DNA of 64,000 nt, from positions 248,001 through 312,000 of the forward strand of contig RSEE01000038.1 in the NCBI GenBank assembly GCA_003971905.1, in the 5' to 3' direction. Below are positions 50,802-60,382 of the stretch, in pieces. The stretch comes from Moniliella sp. 'wahieum'. Lineage: Eukaryota > Basidiomycota > Moniliellomycetes > Moniliellales > Moniliellaceae. The notes under the pieces are model-generated. The model did not search any database, was not told the DNA's origin, and saw only the letters and a program-made list of their open reading frames with translations. The translations under genes were made by a program, and so were the position numbers. Numbering within the stretch: position 1 is the stretch's first letter; each line of letters opens with the position of its first letter.

Positions 50802-51225
50802 CCAGAAGATTATTGAAGCTAATAGAAGCTTGAAGATCCTGCGGGGTATCGAGCTCGTCCAGTCATACAGGGTTTGCTCTTCGGCATCGTTGCAGCAAAC
50901 TGTTTCGGCTTGTCGGCTTTTAGCGCTTAGCGCTTATACCCACACCTGGCTATACAGGCCCGTTTCTCCTGCGTCTGGCCCCACAGAATGTATCAAGTTC
51001 TCTACAAGGAATCGATACTTTTATCGAATTCATCTGTCTTCCGGCATAGGTCTCGGAGTGCCACCGGGATGCACTCGGTTCCGTCTGCCGATCTTTCAGC
51101 TTCTCTCTCGACTCTTTGGCCACCGAGCACCTGGGGGCACCCAGCGCCAGTCCCCTCAAGCCTGAACCAAGCTCAGGTCGATCTCGATCAGGACACTACA
51201 TATTCAAGCTTCATCTGTGCCTCTC

Positions 51226-51262
51226 TGTGCTTCAGGCTGCTTCAAGCTTCAAGCTTCAGGGC
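51226..51262. repeat. AGCT heptamers, TCA orientation
   Basis: TCAAGCT units run in the opposite orientation to 50730-50801, flanked by TCAGG-type steps. Confidence 0.75.
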
Positions 51263-51772
51263 CTAGAATCCTTTGTGACAAATGTCGGCATCTCTATGTT
51301 CCTTGTTCCTCTTGAAGCTTGAACGTCAAACACCCTTCACAAGCTTCACACCACCACGAAATGGATCACCGGCACAGGAACAGCACAAGAGGTGGCCAGT
51401 ACTAGTACCATCCGTGTAGCATCCTTACTTTTGTGACTCTTGTCGGCACATCCTACTCGCGCGTGATGACGATGACATGCGATGCATGATGATGAATATT
51501 TAGAACGTTTCGTGCACCCCAACTTCTACGGAAAACAACCTGTTAAATCATGGCTTCCCGAAGGCTCAACGTACGTTCAACACGTTCAACAAACGTTCAA
51601 CGACTCAGAAGTGCACCAGTCACAGGGTCACCGCGGTCATACTCAGGGCGAAGCAGTGGAGAAGGTCACTACTGTGGTGTGGGAGGGTGGGGTGAAACCG
51701 GAGAAAGGCGATGAAATTGATGAAAGACCGAAGATCCATGATGAATCAGCGATCAGATCTCAGAATACACGA

Positions 51773-51816
51773 TGATTAATGATTAATGATTGATGATTGA
51801 TGATTTCGATGATCGA
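51773..51816. repeat. TTAA to TTGA to TCGA heptamer array
   Basis: Two TGATTAA units, two TGATTGA units, a 9-base step and one TGATCGA unit. TTGA is one substitution from both TTAA and TCGA, an apparent intermediate between two palindromic cores. Confidence 0.88.
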
Positions 51817-51872
51817 CCAATATGATCTTGCCAAGAACGGGTGGATGGGCAGCATATGGTTGCGGAGGCCGT

Positions 51873-51893
51873 GGTTACCGGTTACCGGTTACC
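51873..51893. repeat. GGTTACC triple repeat
   Basis: Three exact 7-base units: the palindrome ACCGGT with a T spacer. Confidence 0.85.
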
Positions 51894-51953
51894 AAGCGAC
51901 GTGTGTAAAATTAGGTTGGAAAAGCTTGAACCCATTGAAGAGCTTGAAGGTGG

Positions 51954-52045
51954 TGACGGTGACCGGTGACCGGTGACTAAGTGACCCCAGTGAGCGCTGA
52001 GCGCTCGCTGAGTACTCAACTGAGTGTACTGAGTATTGAATTGCC
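51954..52045. repeat. Mixed heptamer cluster, CCGG, GCGC and GTAC cores
   Basis: TGACCGG units at 51960 and 51967, then TGAGCGC units, then the 10-base palindrome TGAGTACTCA at 52009..52018 and TGAGTAT-like steps. Three core types occur within 90 bases. Confidence 0.82.
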
Positions 52046-52644
52046 CTTTGGAGGGACCACTGTGATCGAATCAACTGATCGTTGAGCGGGGTTTGGACGT
52101 CGGTGGGAGTAGGCTGGGCGCAGGGAGAGGGCGTAGGTTGGGCGCCCACTATCCAAAATGCAGCGCCGTATACGGTTGGGGCAGCTTCGAAGCCCATGCA
52201 GGCCAGCGGGGCCAATGGGCCCAAGTATTGGCCACATTACACGTATAGATCGGTACATGTTCCACGTCAAACGCAAGGAACCAGCCAATGTCGGAAGGTT
52301 ACGCTTGCGAAGCCACGCGAAAGTGGGGAGAAGTGGGTGCAAGCCACACTAAGGAACAAACCGCGGCCCGGCCAGACTCAGTACTCATCGGAGATGGGAA
52401 GATTGCCGCCGCGTGCTGCTGTTCTGGCTGCACTGAGCATACTGGCACTGGTACACTGAGCGAGCCACAGCGGCTGAGGCTGAGGCGCTGAGGCCTGAGG
52501 CTGCGTGTGAGTGCCCAGATTGAGCACAGCGTCGTGCACTGCGCTGCACTCCCGATGTCCACCAGTATCACCCATCTCATAACGCAGATCCCATGCATCG
52601 TGTTTCATATGTCCGCGCCACCGCCATGCGCCGTGCTTCAAGCT

Positions 52645-52679
52645 TGACGCATGAGACATGACGCGTGACGCGTGACGGC
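52645..52679. repeat. CGCG heptamer array
   Basis: Five units in phase: TGACGCA, TGAGACA, two TGACGCG and TGACGGC. Confidence 0.85.
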
Positions 52680-52690
52680 CGCAGATCCAG

Positions 52691-52720
52691 GTGCAACTGG
52701 GTGCAACTGGGTGCAACTGG
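52691..52720. repeat. Decamer GTGCAACTGG, three copies
   Basis: Three exact tandem copies. Its 10-base period and lack of a palindromic core separate it from the heptamer family. Confidence 0.9.
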
Positions 52721-53562
52721 GCACTGGGGCGCACACTCACGCTCTAGCCCCTTGCCCCGTCTGATGCTCCTGTCACCACACACTCACCCGGTGCTCCCTT
52801 GCTTCACCGTCACGCATCACTTGCTTCTCTAGTCGCCTCGCTTTCCTTTCCAGAAGAAGCTGGCTCCCACTGAAAGCGCAGCACATTATATTACAGCACT
52901 TGGTACGTAGCACTTGGGCCGGTGTGGCTGGTTTGTGGTGCGCCGACAGGCTTACTACGTGTCGTGCTTACTACGCTCGGCGGCACGTTACTGTTTCTAG
53001 GTACTCATCGGCTCGGCACTCAGGCTGAGCTCCAGCCGTTGGTCTTGGGGGACAGGCAAACCCTGGTCACGGCGTTCCGGAGCGCCGGTGGGGCGCGAGG
53101 TCTGGGCCCGAGGCCTGAGGGCGCTGCAGCCATCGCAGCAGAGGCTGATGCGGCTGGTGCACCACAACAGACGCTTCCCTTCATCGCCCCGTCGATCGAC
53201 TGTGCCAAATCACGGTGGCCTCACCAGTCGGCCAGAGCTGAACGAGTCTAAAGCTCTGCGCTCAGCCGCACAGCGCCCTTCCTGCAATTGCCCTAGCGCT
53301 GGCGTGCTGGCGCGCAGACATTCGGGCCAAAGCCAAACGATCGTTCAACGTGAGCCGCCGATCGACCCCAGATCAACCTACCTCTTTAATATTAGCATTA
53401 GCATCACATCCTCCTCCCCTCTTTTTCTCGTCGCTTTGCCTCTCCCTCTTCTTTCCCCCCATCCCCATCTCCAACCTCCTTCCCTCCCGCGTATCTGCAC
53501 AGAGCGGGCTACCTCCTACCTTACCTCCCCTACACACGTTCTTTTCCACACACTCTCTTCTC

Positions 53563-56500
53563 ATGCACCTCACTCCTTTCGTTACCCTCGCCCTGGCTAT
53601 CGCCGCCACGGGCGTGGTCGCGGACCCCAACGCCTCCCGTCTCCGTCGTCACCACGGTGTTCGTCGTGACCTTTCTTTCAGTGCTGCTGCTCGCTGCTGC
53701 CTCGGCTGCCCATCACCTTGAAGTGGGCCAAAGCTTGGACCTGCCCGGTTTGCAGATCGGTGGCGGATTCGACCTTCCGACTCGGAGCAATGGGACGTCA
53801 GCCGCAGCGAGGGTGTTGCTATCGGCAAGAACGGTGCGACGGCTGCTGCTGCGGCGTCCGCTTCGGATTCTTGGAAAGTGGCTGCCAAGTTCTCCGAGTC
53901 GATCATCGTGACCAACCCGTTCGGCGAGTTTGGCATTGTCCTTGGTGGCGGTGGCAACGCCGGCGGCAACGCGGGTTTCTCCGTCTCCGTTCTTCAGGGT
54001 GCAAGCGCTTCGGCGGCCAAGAGCGCCGCAAAGAGTGTGGCGGCTAGCTCCTCGACGGCTAAGAGCGCTGCGAGTAGCACTGCCACGAGCACCGGCACCA
54101 CCACTACTTGGGTCTTTCCCGTAGCTGGTCTACCTCCCTCCCTGACACCCTTCTCACTCCCACCACCGTCACCCTGCTTCGTCGCTGTTTCTCACCCGTC
54201 GCACAAGGGCCACTCTTCGGTCTCCGAGTCGCACAAGGTCCACAAATCGCACAAGGGTCACTCTTCGGTCTCCGAGTCGCACAAGGTTCAAATCGCACTC
54301 GGCCCACTCTCCGTCCAAGCCGCACCATTCTTTCGCCTACCACCTGTCGTCCTCTGTCGGGCACGTCAAGCCGGCTTCCTCTCACGCGGCCCCAGGTGGC
54401 CATGCCAGCGTTTCGCTCGGTGAATCCGCTAGTGCATCGGCCGCGGAATCGGTTGGTGCGTCGTTTGGCGCTGGCGGTAGCAAGTCGGTCGGCTTTGGCG
54501 GTAGCAGTTGTAGGCATTTCGGCTGGCAAGTCGGCCGGTGCCTCGGCCGCCTCTCGGCTGGCAAGTCGGCTGGCTTTCTCGGCTGCAGTCGGCTGGCTTC
54601 TCGGCTGGCAAGTCAGCGGCTATCTCGGCCGCTGGAGGTGCCAAGGCGTCGGCCCGGTTTCTCTGAAGGTGCCCACGGTGGCTTCTCTGTCGGTGCTTCC
54701 GAGGGTTGCGACGGTGCGGTCCTGGCTAGCCTCTCGATGCTGAACAACACGCTGCCAGCGCGCAGCGGCGGCCCAGGCATCCATTTTCGGCTGGCTGCTC
54801 AGTTCGGCGCCAGCCGTGGCGGGGCTTACAAGGCCTCAATCGCCGCTGCCCTCTCTGCTGCGGAGCAGGAAGCGGCCAGCATTGCCCTGGTTTCCACGCT
54901 GCCGCTCGGGTGCGTTGGCTGCCGGTGCGTCGCAGGCGCTCAAGAAGCGGCTAGCTTTGGCTGCCTTCTCTGTCCAGTTGCGTCCGAAGCGCTCACAGGG
55001 CTGCTAGCATCGGTGCCGGGGTGCAGGCCGGCGCCTCGGCTGCAGGTCACCACGCTGCCAGCATTGCCGTTTCGGAAGCTGCCAAGGCCTCCGCCGGGTT
55101 CTCGATTGGTCAACACCATGCCGCTAGCATTGCCGCTTCCGAGGCGGCTCAGGCTTCCGCCGCTCTCTCTGGCGCCGCGAGCGTTGCTGCCAGCTGGAAG
55201 GGTGGCATCTCGGCTGGTGGCCACCAAGCGCTTAGCGTCGCTGCTTCGCAAGCCGCCAAGGCGTCGGCTGGTCTCTCGGGCGGGGCTAGTGTTGGCGCCG
55301 GCATTGGTGCCGGCATCGGTGCTGGCATTGAGGGTGGCGCTGCCACGGCTGCACAACAGGCCGTCAGCATTGCCGCCGGTGCTGCCGCCAAGGCCTCGGC
55401 CTATCTTTCCGGTGCCATCCAGTGGGGCGCGGACCTGGAGGCTGGGTTGAAGGGCGACCTTTCGGCTGCCAAGAAGTACGAGGCGAGCATTGAGGCTGCC
55501 ATTGCTGCCAAGGGATCGGCTGCCGTCTCGGCTGCTGCCAGTTTCCAGGCTGGCGCTGCCACGGCTGCGCAAAAGGCCGTCAGCATTGCTGCTGCTGCTG
55601 TTGCCCAGGCTTCGGCCCATCTTTCCGGTACCATCCAGTGGAGCGCCGATCTCGAGGCTGGGTTTAAGGGCGACCTTTCGGCCGCGAAGAAGTATGCGGC
55701 GAGCATTGAGGCTGCCATTGCCGCCAAGGTATCCGCTAGCGTCTCGGCTGCGCCCATGTCGAGGGTGCCGTTGCTACCGCCGCGCAACAAGCCGTCAGCA
55801 TTGCCGCTGCCGCTGCTGCCAAGGCCTCGGTCTATCTGTCCGGTGCCGTTCAATGGTCCGCTGAACTGGAGGCTGGCCTGAAGGGTGACCTGTCTGCTGC
55901 CAAGAAGTACGCGGCGAGCATTGAGGCTGCCATTGCTGCCAAGGCATCGGCGGGCGTCTCGGCTGCGGCTGGCGTCGGCGCTAGCATTGGTGCTGGCATC
56001 GAGGGTGGTGTTGCGGCGACTGCGCAACAGGCTGTCAGCATTGTTACGATCGCTGCTGCCCAGGCCTCGGCTCATCTTTCCGGTGCCGTTCAATGGTCTG
56101 CTGAACTGGTGGCTGGCCTGAAGGGCGACCTTTCGGCTGCCAAGAAGTATGCCGCGAGCATTGAGGCTGCCATCGCTGCCAACGTATCCGCTAGCATCTC
56201 GGCCGCCGCCAGGTCCAGGGGGCGTTGCTACCGCTGCGCAACAGGCCGTCAGCATCGCCGCTGCCGCCGCTGCCAAGGCCTCGGTCTATCTGTCCGGTGC
56301 TGTCCAATGGTCCGCTGAACTGGAGGCTGGCCTGAAGGGCGACCTGTCTGCTGCCAAGAAGTACGCGGCGAGCGTTGAGGCTGCCATTGCTGCCAAGGCA
56401 TCGGCTGGCGTCTCGGTGGCTGCTGGTGTCGGCGCTGCCATCGAGGGTGGTGCTGCTGCGACTGCGCAACAGGCGGTCAGCATTGTTACGGTCGCTGCTG

Positions 56501-57127
56501 CCCAGGCCTCGGCTCATCTTTCTGGTGCCGTCAAGTGGAGCGCGGACCTGGAGCTGGGTTGAAGGGCGACCTGTCGGCTGCCAAGAAGTACGCGGCGAGC
56601 ATTGAGGCTGCCATTGGTGCGGGCATCAAGGGTGGCGTTGCTACTGTTGCGCAACAGGCTGTCAGCATTGCCACGGCCGCCGCTGCCAAGGCCTCCGCTG
56701 AACTGTCTGGTGAAGTCAAGTGGGGCGCTGAACTGAAGGCTGGCCTGCAGGGCGACCTTGAGGCTGCCAAGAAGTATGCGGCGAGCGTCGAGGCTGCCAT
56801 TGCTGCCAAGGCGTCCGCTGGTGCCTCTGCCGCTGCCAGTGTCGGCGCTGACGTCGAGGGTGGCGTTGCCACGGCGGCGCAACAGGCTGTCAGCATTGCC
56901 GCTGCCGCTGCTTCCAAGGCCTCGGCAAGCCTTTCTGGTGCTGTCAACTGGGGCGCGAACCTTGAGGCCGGGCTGAAGGGCGACCTTGAGGCTGCCAAGA
57001 AGTACGCAGCCAGCGTCGAGGATGCCATTGGTGCTAACGGGTCTGCTAGCGTCTCGGGCACCGCCGGTTGGGGTGTGAGCGGTGAGGCTGGGGCAGCTTT
57101 TTGGGCGCGTTTGGTGCGCAGTGGTAA
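53563..57127 (+). CDS. Secreted Ala/Ser/Gly-rich tandem-repeat protein
   Basis: The start at 53563 gives a clear signal peptide (MHLTPFVTLALAIAATGVVA) followed by dibasic RLRR and VRR sites that could be Kex2-type cleavage points. A glycine-rich segment (FGIVLGGGGNAGGNAG) and Ser/His/Lys-rich repeats (SHKGHSSVSESHKV, near 54200-54290) come next. Then come at least eight long repeats. Each joins GDLSAAKKYAASIEAAIAAK, a Gly-rich spacer, TAAQQAVSIAAAAAAKASA and LSGAVQWSADLEAGLK. GDL positions are 55453, 55669, 55884, 56124, 56338, 56565, 56751 and 56979, so units are 62-80 residues. Several frame changes occur; at the T-run 57098-57102 one extra T would end the protein as AFLGAFGAQW with a stop at 57125. 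I know no family. Amphipathic, cysteine-poor helices suggest a structural or surface-active wall protein (inference). Confidence 0.7.
55453..57000 (+). repeat. Coding tandem repeat, units of 186-240 bp
   Basis: Eight GDL-anchored units spaced 216, 215, 240, 214, 227, 186 and 228 bases apart. Most spacings are multiples of three or one to two bases short, which fits base-call errors in an otherwise in-frame repeat. DNA similarity between neighbours is high, implying recent expansion or gene conversion. Confidence 0.85.
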
Positions 57128-57575
57128 ACTCCTTTACGATTCTTTGCTGCCATTCGCTTCTTTTCTTGTCCTTGTCTCCCCCTCTCTGCCTCCCCGGTCC
57201 CTTTGCCCAATCGTCATCATTCATTTCCCTATCTTACGTGACTGCAATGCCTTTCTCTGACCATTGCCATCTGTCCCCCGTGCTTCGATCCACTTTCTTT
57301 TAAGTCATTGTGTCCTTCGCCAAGCTTCTCATACTTTTGCGCTATAGCCTGCGAATTTCACGGTGAAGTGCCAGGCACATTGACGAAATCCAATTTTCCT
57401 TCTTTTCGCCTCTGTTCTCTCTCGCATTCCCATGGATAGATCCAAACAGTTCCCTATATACGATCCTCTACACTTTCACTGACAACTCAACCACTCAGAT
57501 GTAAGCTCTGGCGTGCATTCAGCAAGCGTTTTGATACCGGTACAACATGGGCCAGGCACTGGAGCGGTATCCTCC
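57128..57575. other. Convergent spacer
   Basis: 3' flanks of the repeat-protein gene and PRT1; CT-rich at 57140-57200. No gene seen. Confidence 0.5.
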
Positions 57576-59955
57576 TTACTCGACCGGCTCGACCGTCTCG
57601 GAGACGACCTCCTCCATCCACTCCTGCAGATCCTCCATCTGCTCCTGCTCGAGCACAACCTGGACAGGAACAAAGGACCAAGGCCACGCTTCTCGCGCTC
57701 CGCGTTGAGGTAGGACAGGTTGCCCTGGCGCCACGCATGCCACTCGCGCAGCTTGCGCTCGTACAATTCCTTGTTGCGCAGCGCAGCGTTCGACTCCTCT
57801 GCCGCATCCTCCTCGTCGAATGCTTGCCCAGGTCGCGCAAGTTGCGACGGACCTCCTTCTGCTCCTCCTTGCTGAGCTGCAAACGAGGACGCGGCCGCCA
57901 GAGAATTTGCTTGAACCGGTCGAGGTGGTGCTGCTGCAGTTGCTTGCCTTTCCAGTCCCAAATGGCGTACCCATGCTCCACCGGCTGCCGCCAAACCGAA
58001 CCCGAGGTAACCACGTACCGACCCGACGGGTCCCACTCCAAATCGGTCATGCCCACGTGCTCTCCCTCGCCAATCTTGCGAACTTCCTCAGCAGGGTCGT
58101 TGGCCGGTTGGCCTTGGCGCGTCTCCAGACCAAGTCGACATCGTACCACTGCAAGTCCGACTTGGACGCGTTGCCCATCGTGGCCGCGACCAAATGGCGG
58201 CCCTTGGGCGACCAGAACAGCGTGTTGGCCGTCGTGTTGTCTAGGACCTTGAGAAGCTTGAAGTCACCCTTCTTCTGGTCAAGGTAGAAGAGCGTGATCT
58301 GCGAACGGACCGCTGCCGTCGACGGCGCGGCACCCTGGGCAGGGTTGTTGGTGGTAATGGCAGCAAAGTGGCTGCCCATCGGTTCCCAAGCAAAGGCCGT
58401 GACGGGTTCCTTGAGCTCAAGCGTGTCCACAGGAAGTTCTTCTCGCGGGTCTTGAACAGCTCGAGGTTGGTAAAGATGCTCTTCTTGGTCTTCGTGTGCC
58501 GGTCGACCTTGACGCACAGGTAGTCGCCCTGCGGGTGCCAGTGCAGCTTGCAGTCCGAAACATTGAACAGGTTCTTCGTCCGCACAATCTGGCGGTCGGG
58601 AATCGACATGACGGCCACACGAGCAGGTTGGTTGTCCACCTCAGGCACCCAGTAGACCAGCATGTTGTCGCGAGGCTTCTTGGCCGTCTTAGCGCGCTGC
58701 AACGCCTTCTCATCAGGGTACTTCTCCCCACGGGCCTTGTACTCGGCCTCGGCCTCGCGTACCCGCTGGGCCTCGTTCCAGGTGTCAATCTGGTCCTTGT
58801 CTTTGTCCCCGAGCGGGCACCACTCGAAGTCGACAACACCCTCAATGTCGATGCTCTTCTTGTCAAGGCGCTGCATGGTGGGCAGTTCGTACACAGTGAT
58901 ACGCTTGCCAGGTTGGATACGCGCGCAGTACTTGCTGTCTCCGCTCCACTTGAGGAAGGGCCAAGGCATGTTCAGGACTGTTCCATTTGCCTTGGCACTC
59001 GCCGGCAGGTCCTCCTTCTCCACAGGGAACGTCGAGAGCAAGTGACCAGTCGACACGTCCCATACCGCCACACGGTTGCCCTCGTCCCGAGGAGCAAAGT
59101 ACTCCGGGCCCTGGAGCATGCCCTCGGGCACGTGGATCGGCTGCGGCGACCAAGTAACCATGTACTTCTCGTCTGGGCTGAAGTCGACAAGGGACACGCC
59201 GGGTGAGCGAAACGCTTGAAGCTAAAGTTGGGACCTGAGAACAGAGCAACACCCTGAATGCGGAACGTGGCGAGGTAGGTGCCCTGGACTCCATTGGAGG
59301 TACGATCGTCCAGCGCTTGCGCTGCTCGATTTCAGTGGGTTGCCAGTGCGGTTGTGCCACATGAGAGTGACAACGTCGTCCTTCATCATGACCAGCTGGT
59401 CGCGGTCTGTGGGTCGGAGAGCCACCAGCGGGCATGCTCCCGGGGCTGGAACTCATCCACCTTGGGCTCCACGTACTCATCCGACAGGGCGGCGAGCTTC
59501 TCAATGTCAGTGAAGCGGTTGACGTGCATCTGGTAGCGCTTGTCGAACATGACGCCATCCATGAGACGGATGGCGGCCGAGGCAGCCTGCTCGTTCTCTG
59601 TCTCAACAAAGACCCAACTGCAAAGGAAACTGCGTTAGCACCAGCCCCTGTTGAGGGCCACGGAGGGGGGGGAGACGTACCCCTTGGACTTGGGCTCTGC
59701 GCCACCCTCCTCAAAGGGCATGTCGAACTTGGCGGGGTCAAGGTCGAGCTTGAAGGCCTTGAAGCGCTTCACAATGGCGCCAAACAGACGATCTTGCTTG
59801 GAGGGGCCGACGACGGGGAGGCCAGAGATGACGATCACGTCGTCCAGGCCAGCGTGCTCGTCCACGGCATAGCGCTGTTCAATGCTGGAGTAGTCGATGT
59901 CGCTGATGTCGATGTCGTCGTCAAGGACGGGGTCGTTGAGGGCAGCGGGGGCCAT
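57576..59955 (-). CDS. PRT1: Translation initiation factor eIF3 subunit b
   Basis: Scaffold subunit of eIF3, bound to the 40S ribosome. The start at 59955 (MAPAALNDPVLDDDIDISD) leads into the RRM: DDVIVISGLP, AIVKRFKAFKLDLDP. The intron is 59619..59680 (GTACGT, CTAAC, GCAG), after which WVFVETENEQAA and AIRLMDGVMFDKR complete the RRM. WD-type blades follow: DFSPDEKYMVTWSP, NRVAVWDVSTGHLLSTFPVE, PFLKWSGDSKYCARIQPG, DFEWCPLGDKDKD, DNMLVYWVPEV, CKLHWHPQGDYLCVKVDRHT, PVTAFAWEPMGSHFAAITT, TLFWSPKGRHLVAATMG and DLEWDPSGRYVVTSGSVW. The C-terminal helix for eIF3i/g contact ends EQMEDLQEWMEEVVSETVEP. About 770 codons, as in yeast (763). Frame changes near 59360-59220, 58440, 58090 and 57820-57660. Confidence 0.95.
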
Positions 59956-60382
59956 GCTGGGCAGCACACAGGAGGCAGGCGATGCGGATGCGGCGTCGAT
60001 GGTTGAGGCAAAAGGAGGCGAGCAGGCGAGCGGACGCCGAGCAGAGAAAGACGAGCGTGGTCGTGGTGCCGAAGATTTTTGCACCACGCACGGCGCCAGT
60101 GTGCGTCGCCCACACTCCAGCGCTGCCCCTCGTGCGCTTCCGCCCATTCCGCCGTTTTTTTTTCTGGGTCCCGGGGCGAAACTTTCAAGCCGAAAGGGCG
60201 CGAAGGGGGTTGCCGTGGCAGGTCGCATGCCCACACTGACATCACGTGCCATTCACCCTATGACGCCCACGGCCTGTAACATGGAACACCTAGGCAAGTC
60301 CCGCGCATCTATAACGCCTTGCACTGCACATCGCTCCCATTGCGTGGCCACCCCATGCGGCTGCTCGTCCCGGCTGCTCCTC
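59956..60382. other. Spacer with the PRT1 promoter
   Basis: 427 bases between the RAD54 stop and the PRT1 start, both genes on the minus strand. A T-run lies near 60156-60164. No gene seen. Confidence 0.5.

Larger units (their letters stand above)
47587..53562. other. Second large gene-free, repeat-rich region
   Basis: Six kilobases without a supported gene. It holds a heptamer patch at 48030-48062, relict dispersed elements between about 48.9 and 49.9 kb in AT-leaning DNA, then a dense run of heptamer arrays from 50261 to 52720. The last 700 bases are GC-rich, then CT-rich, and probably form the promoter of the secreted repeat protein. Confidence 0.6.
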
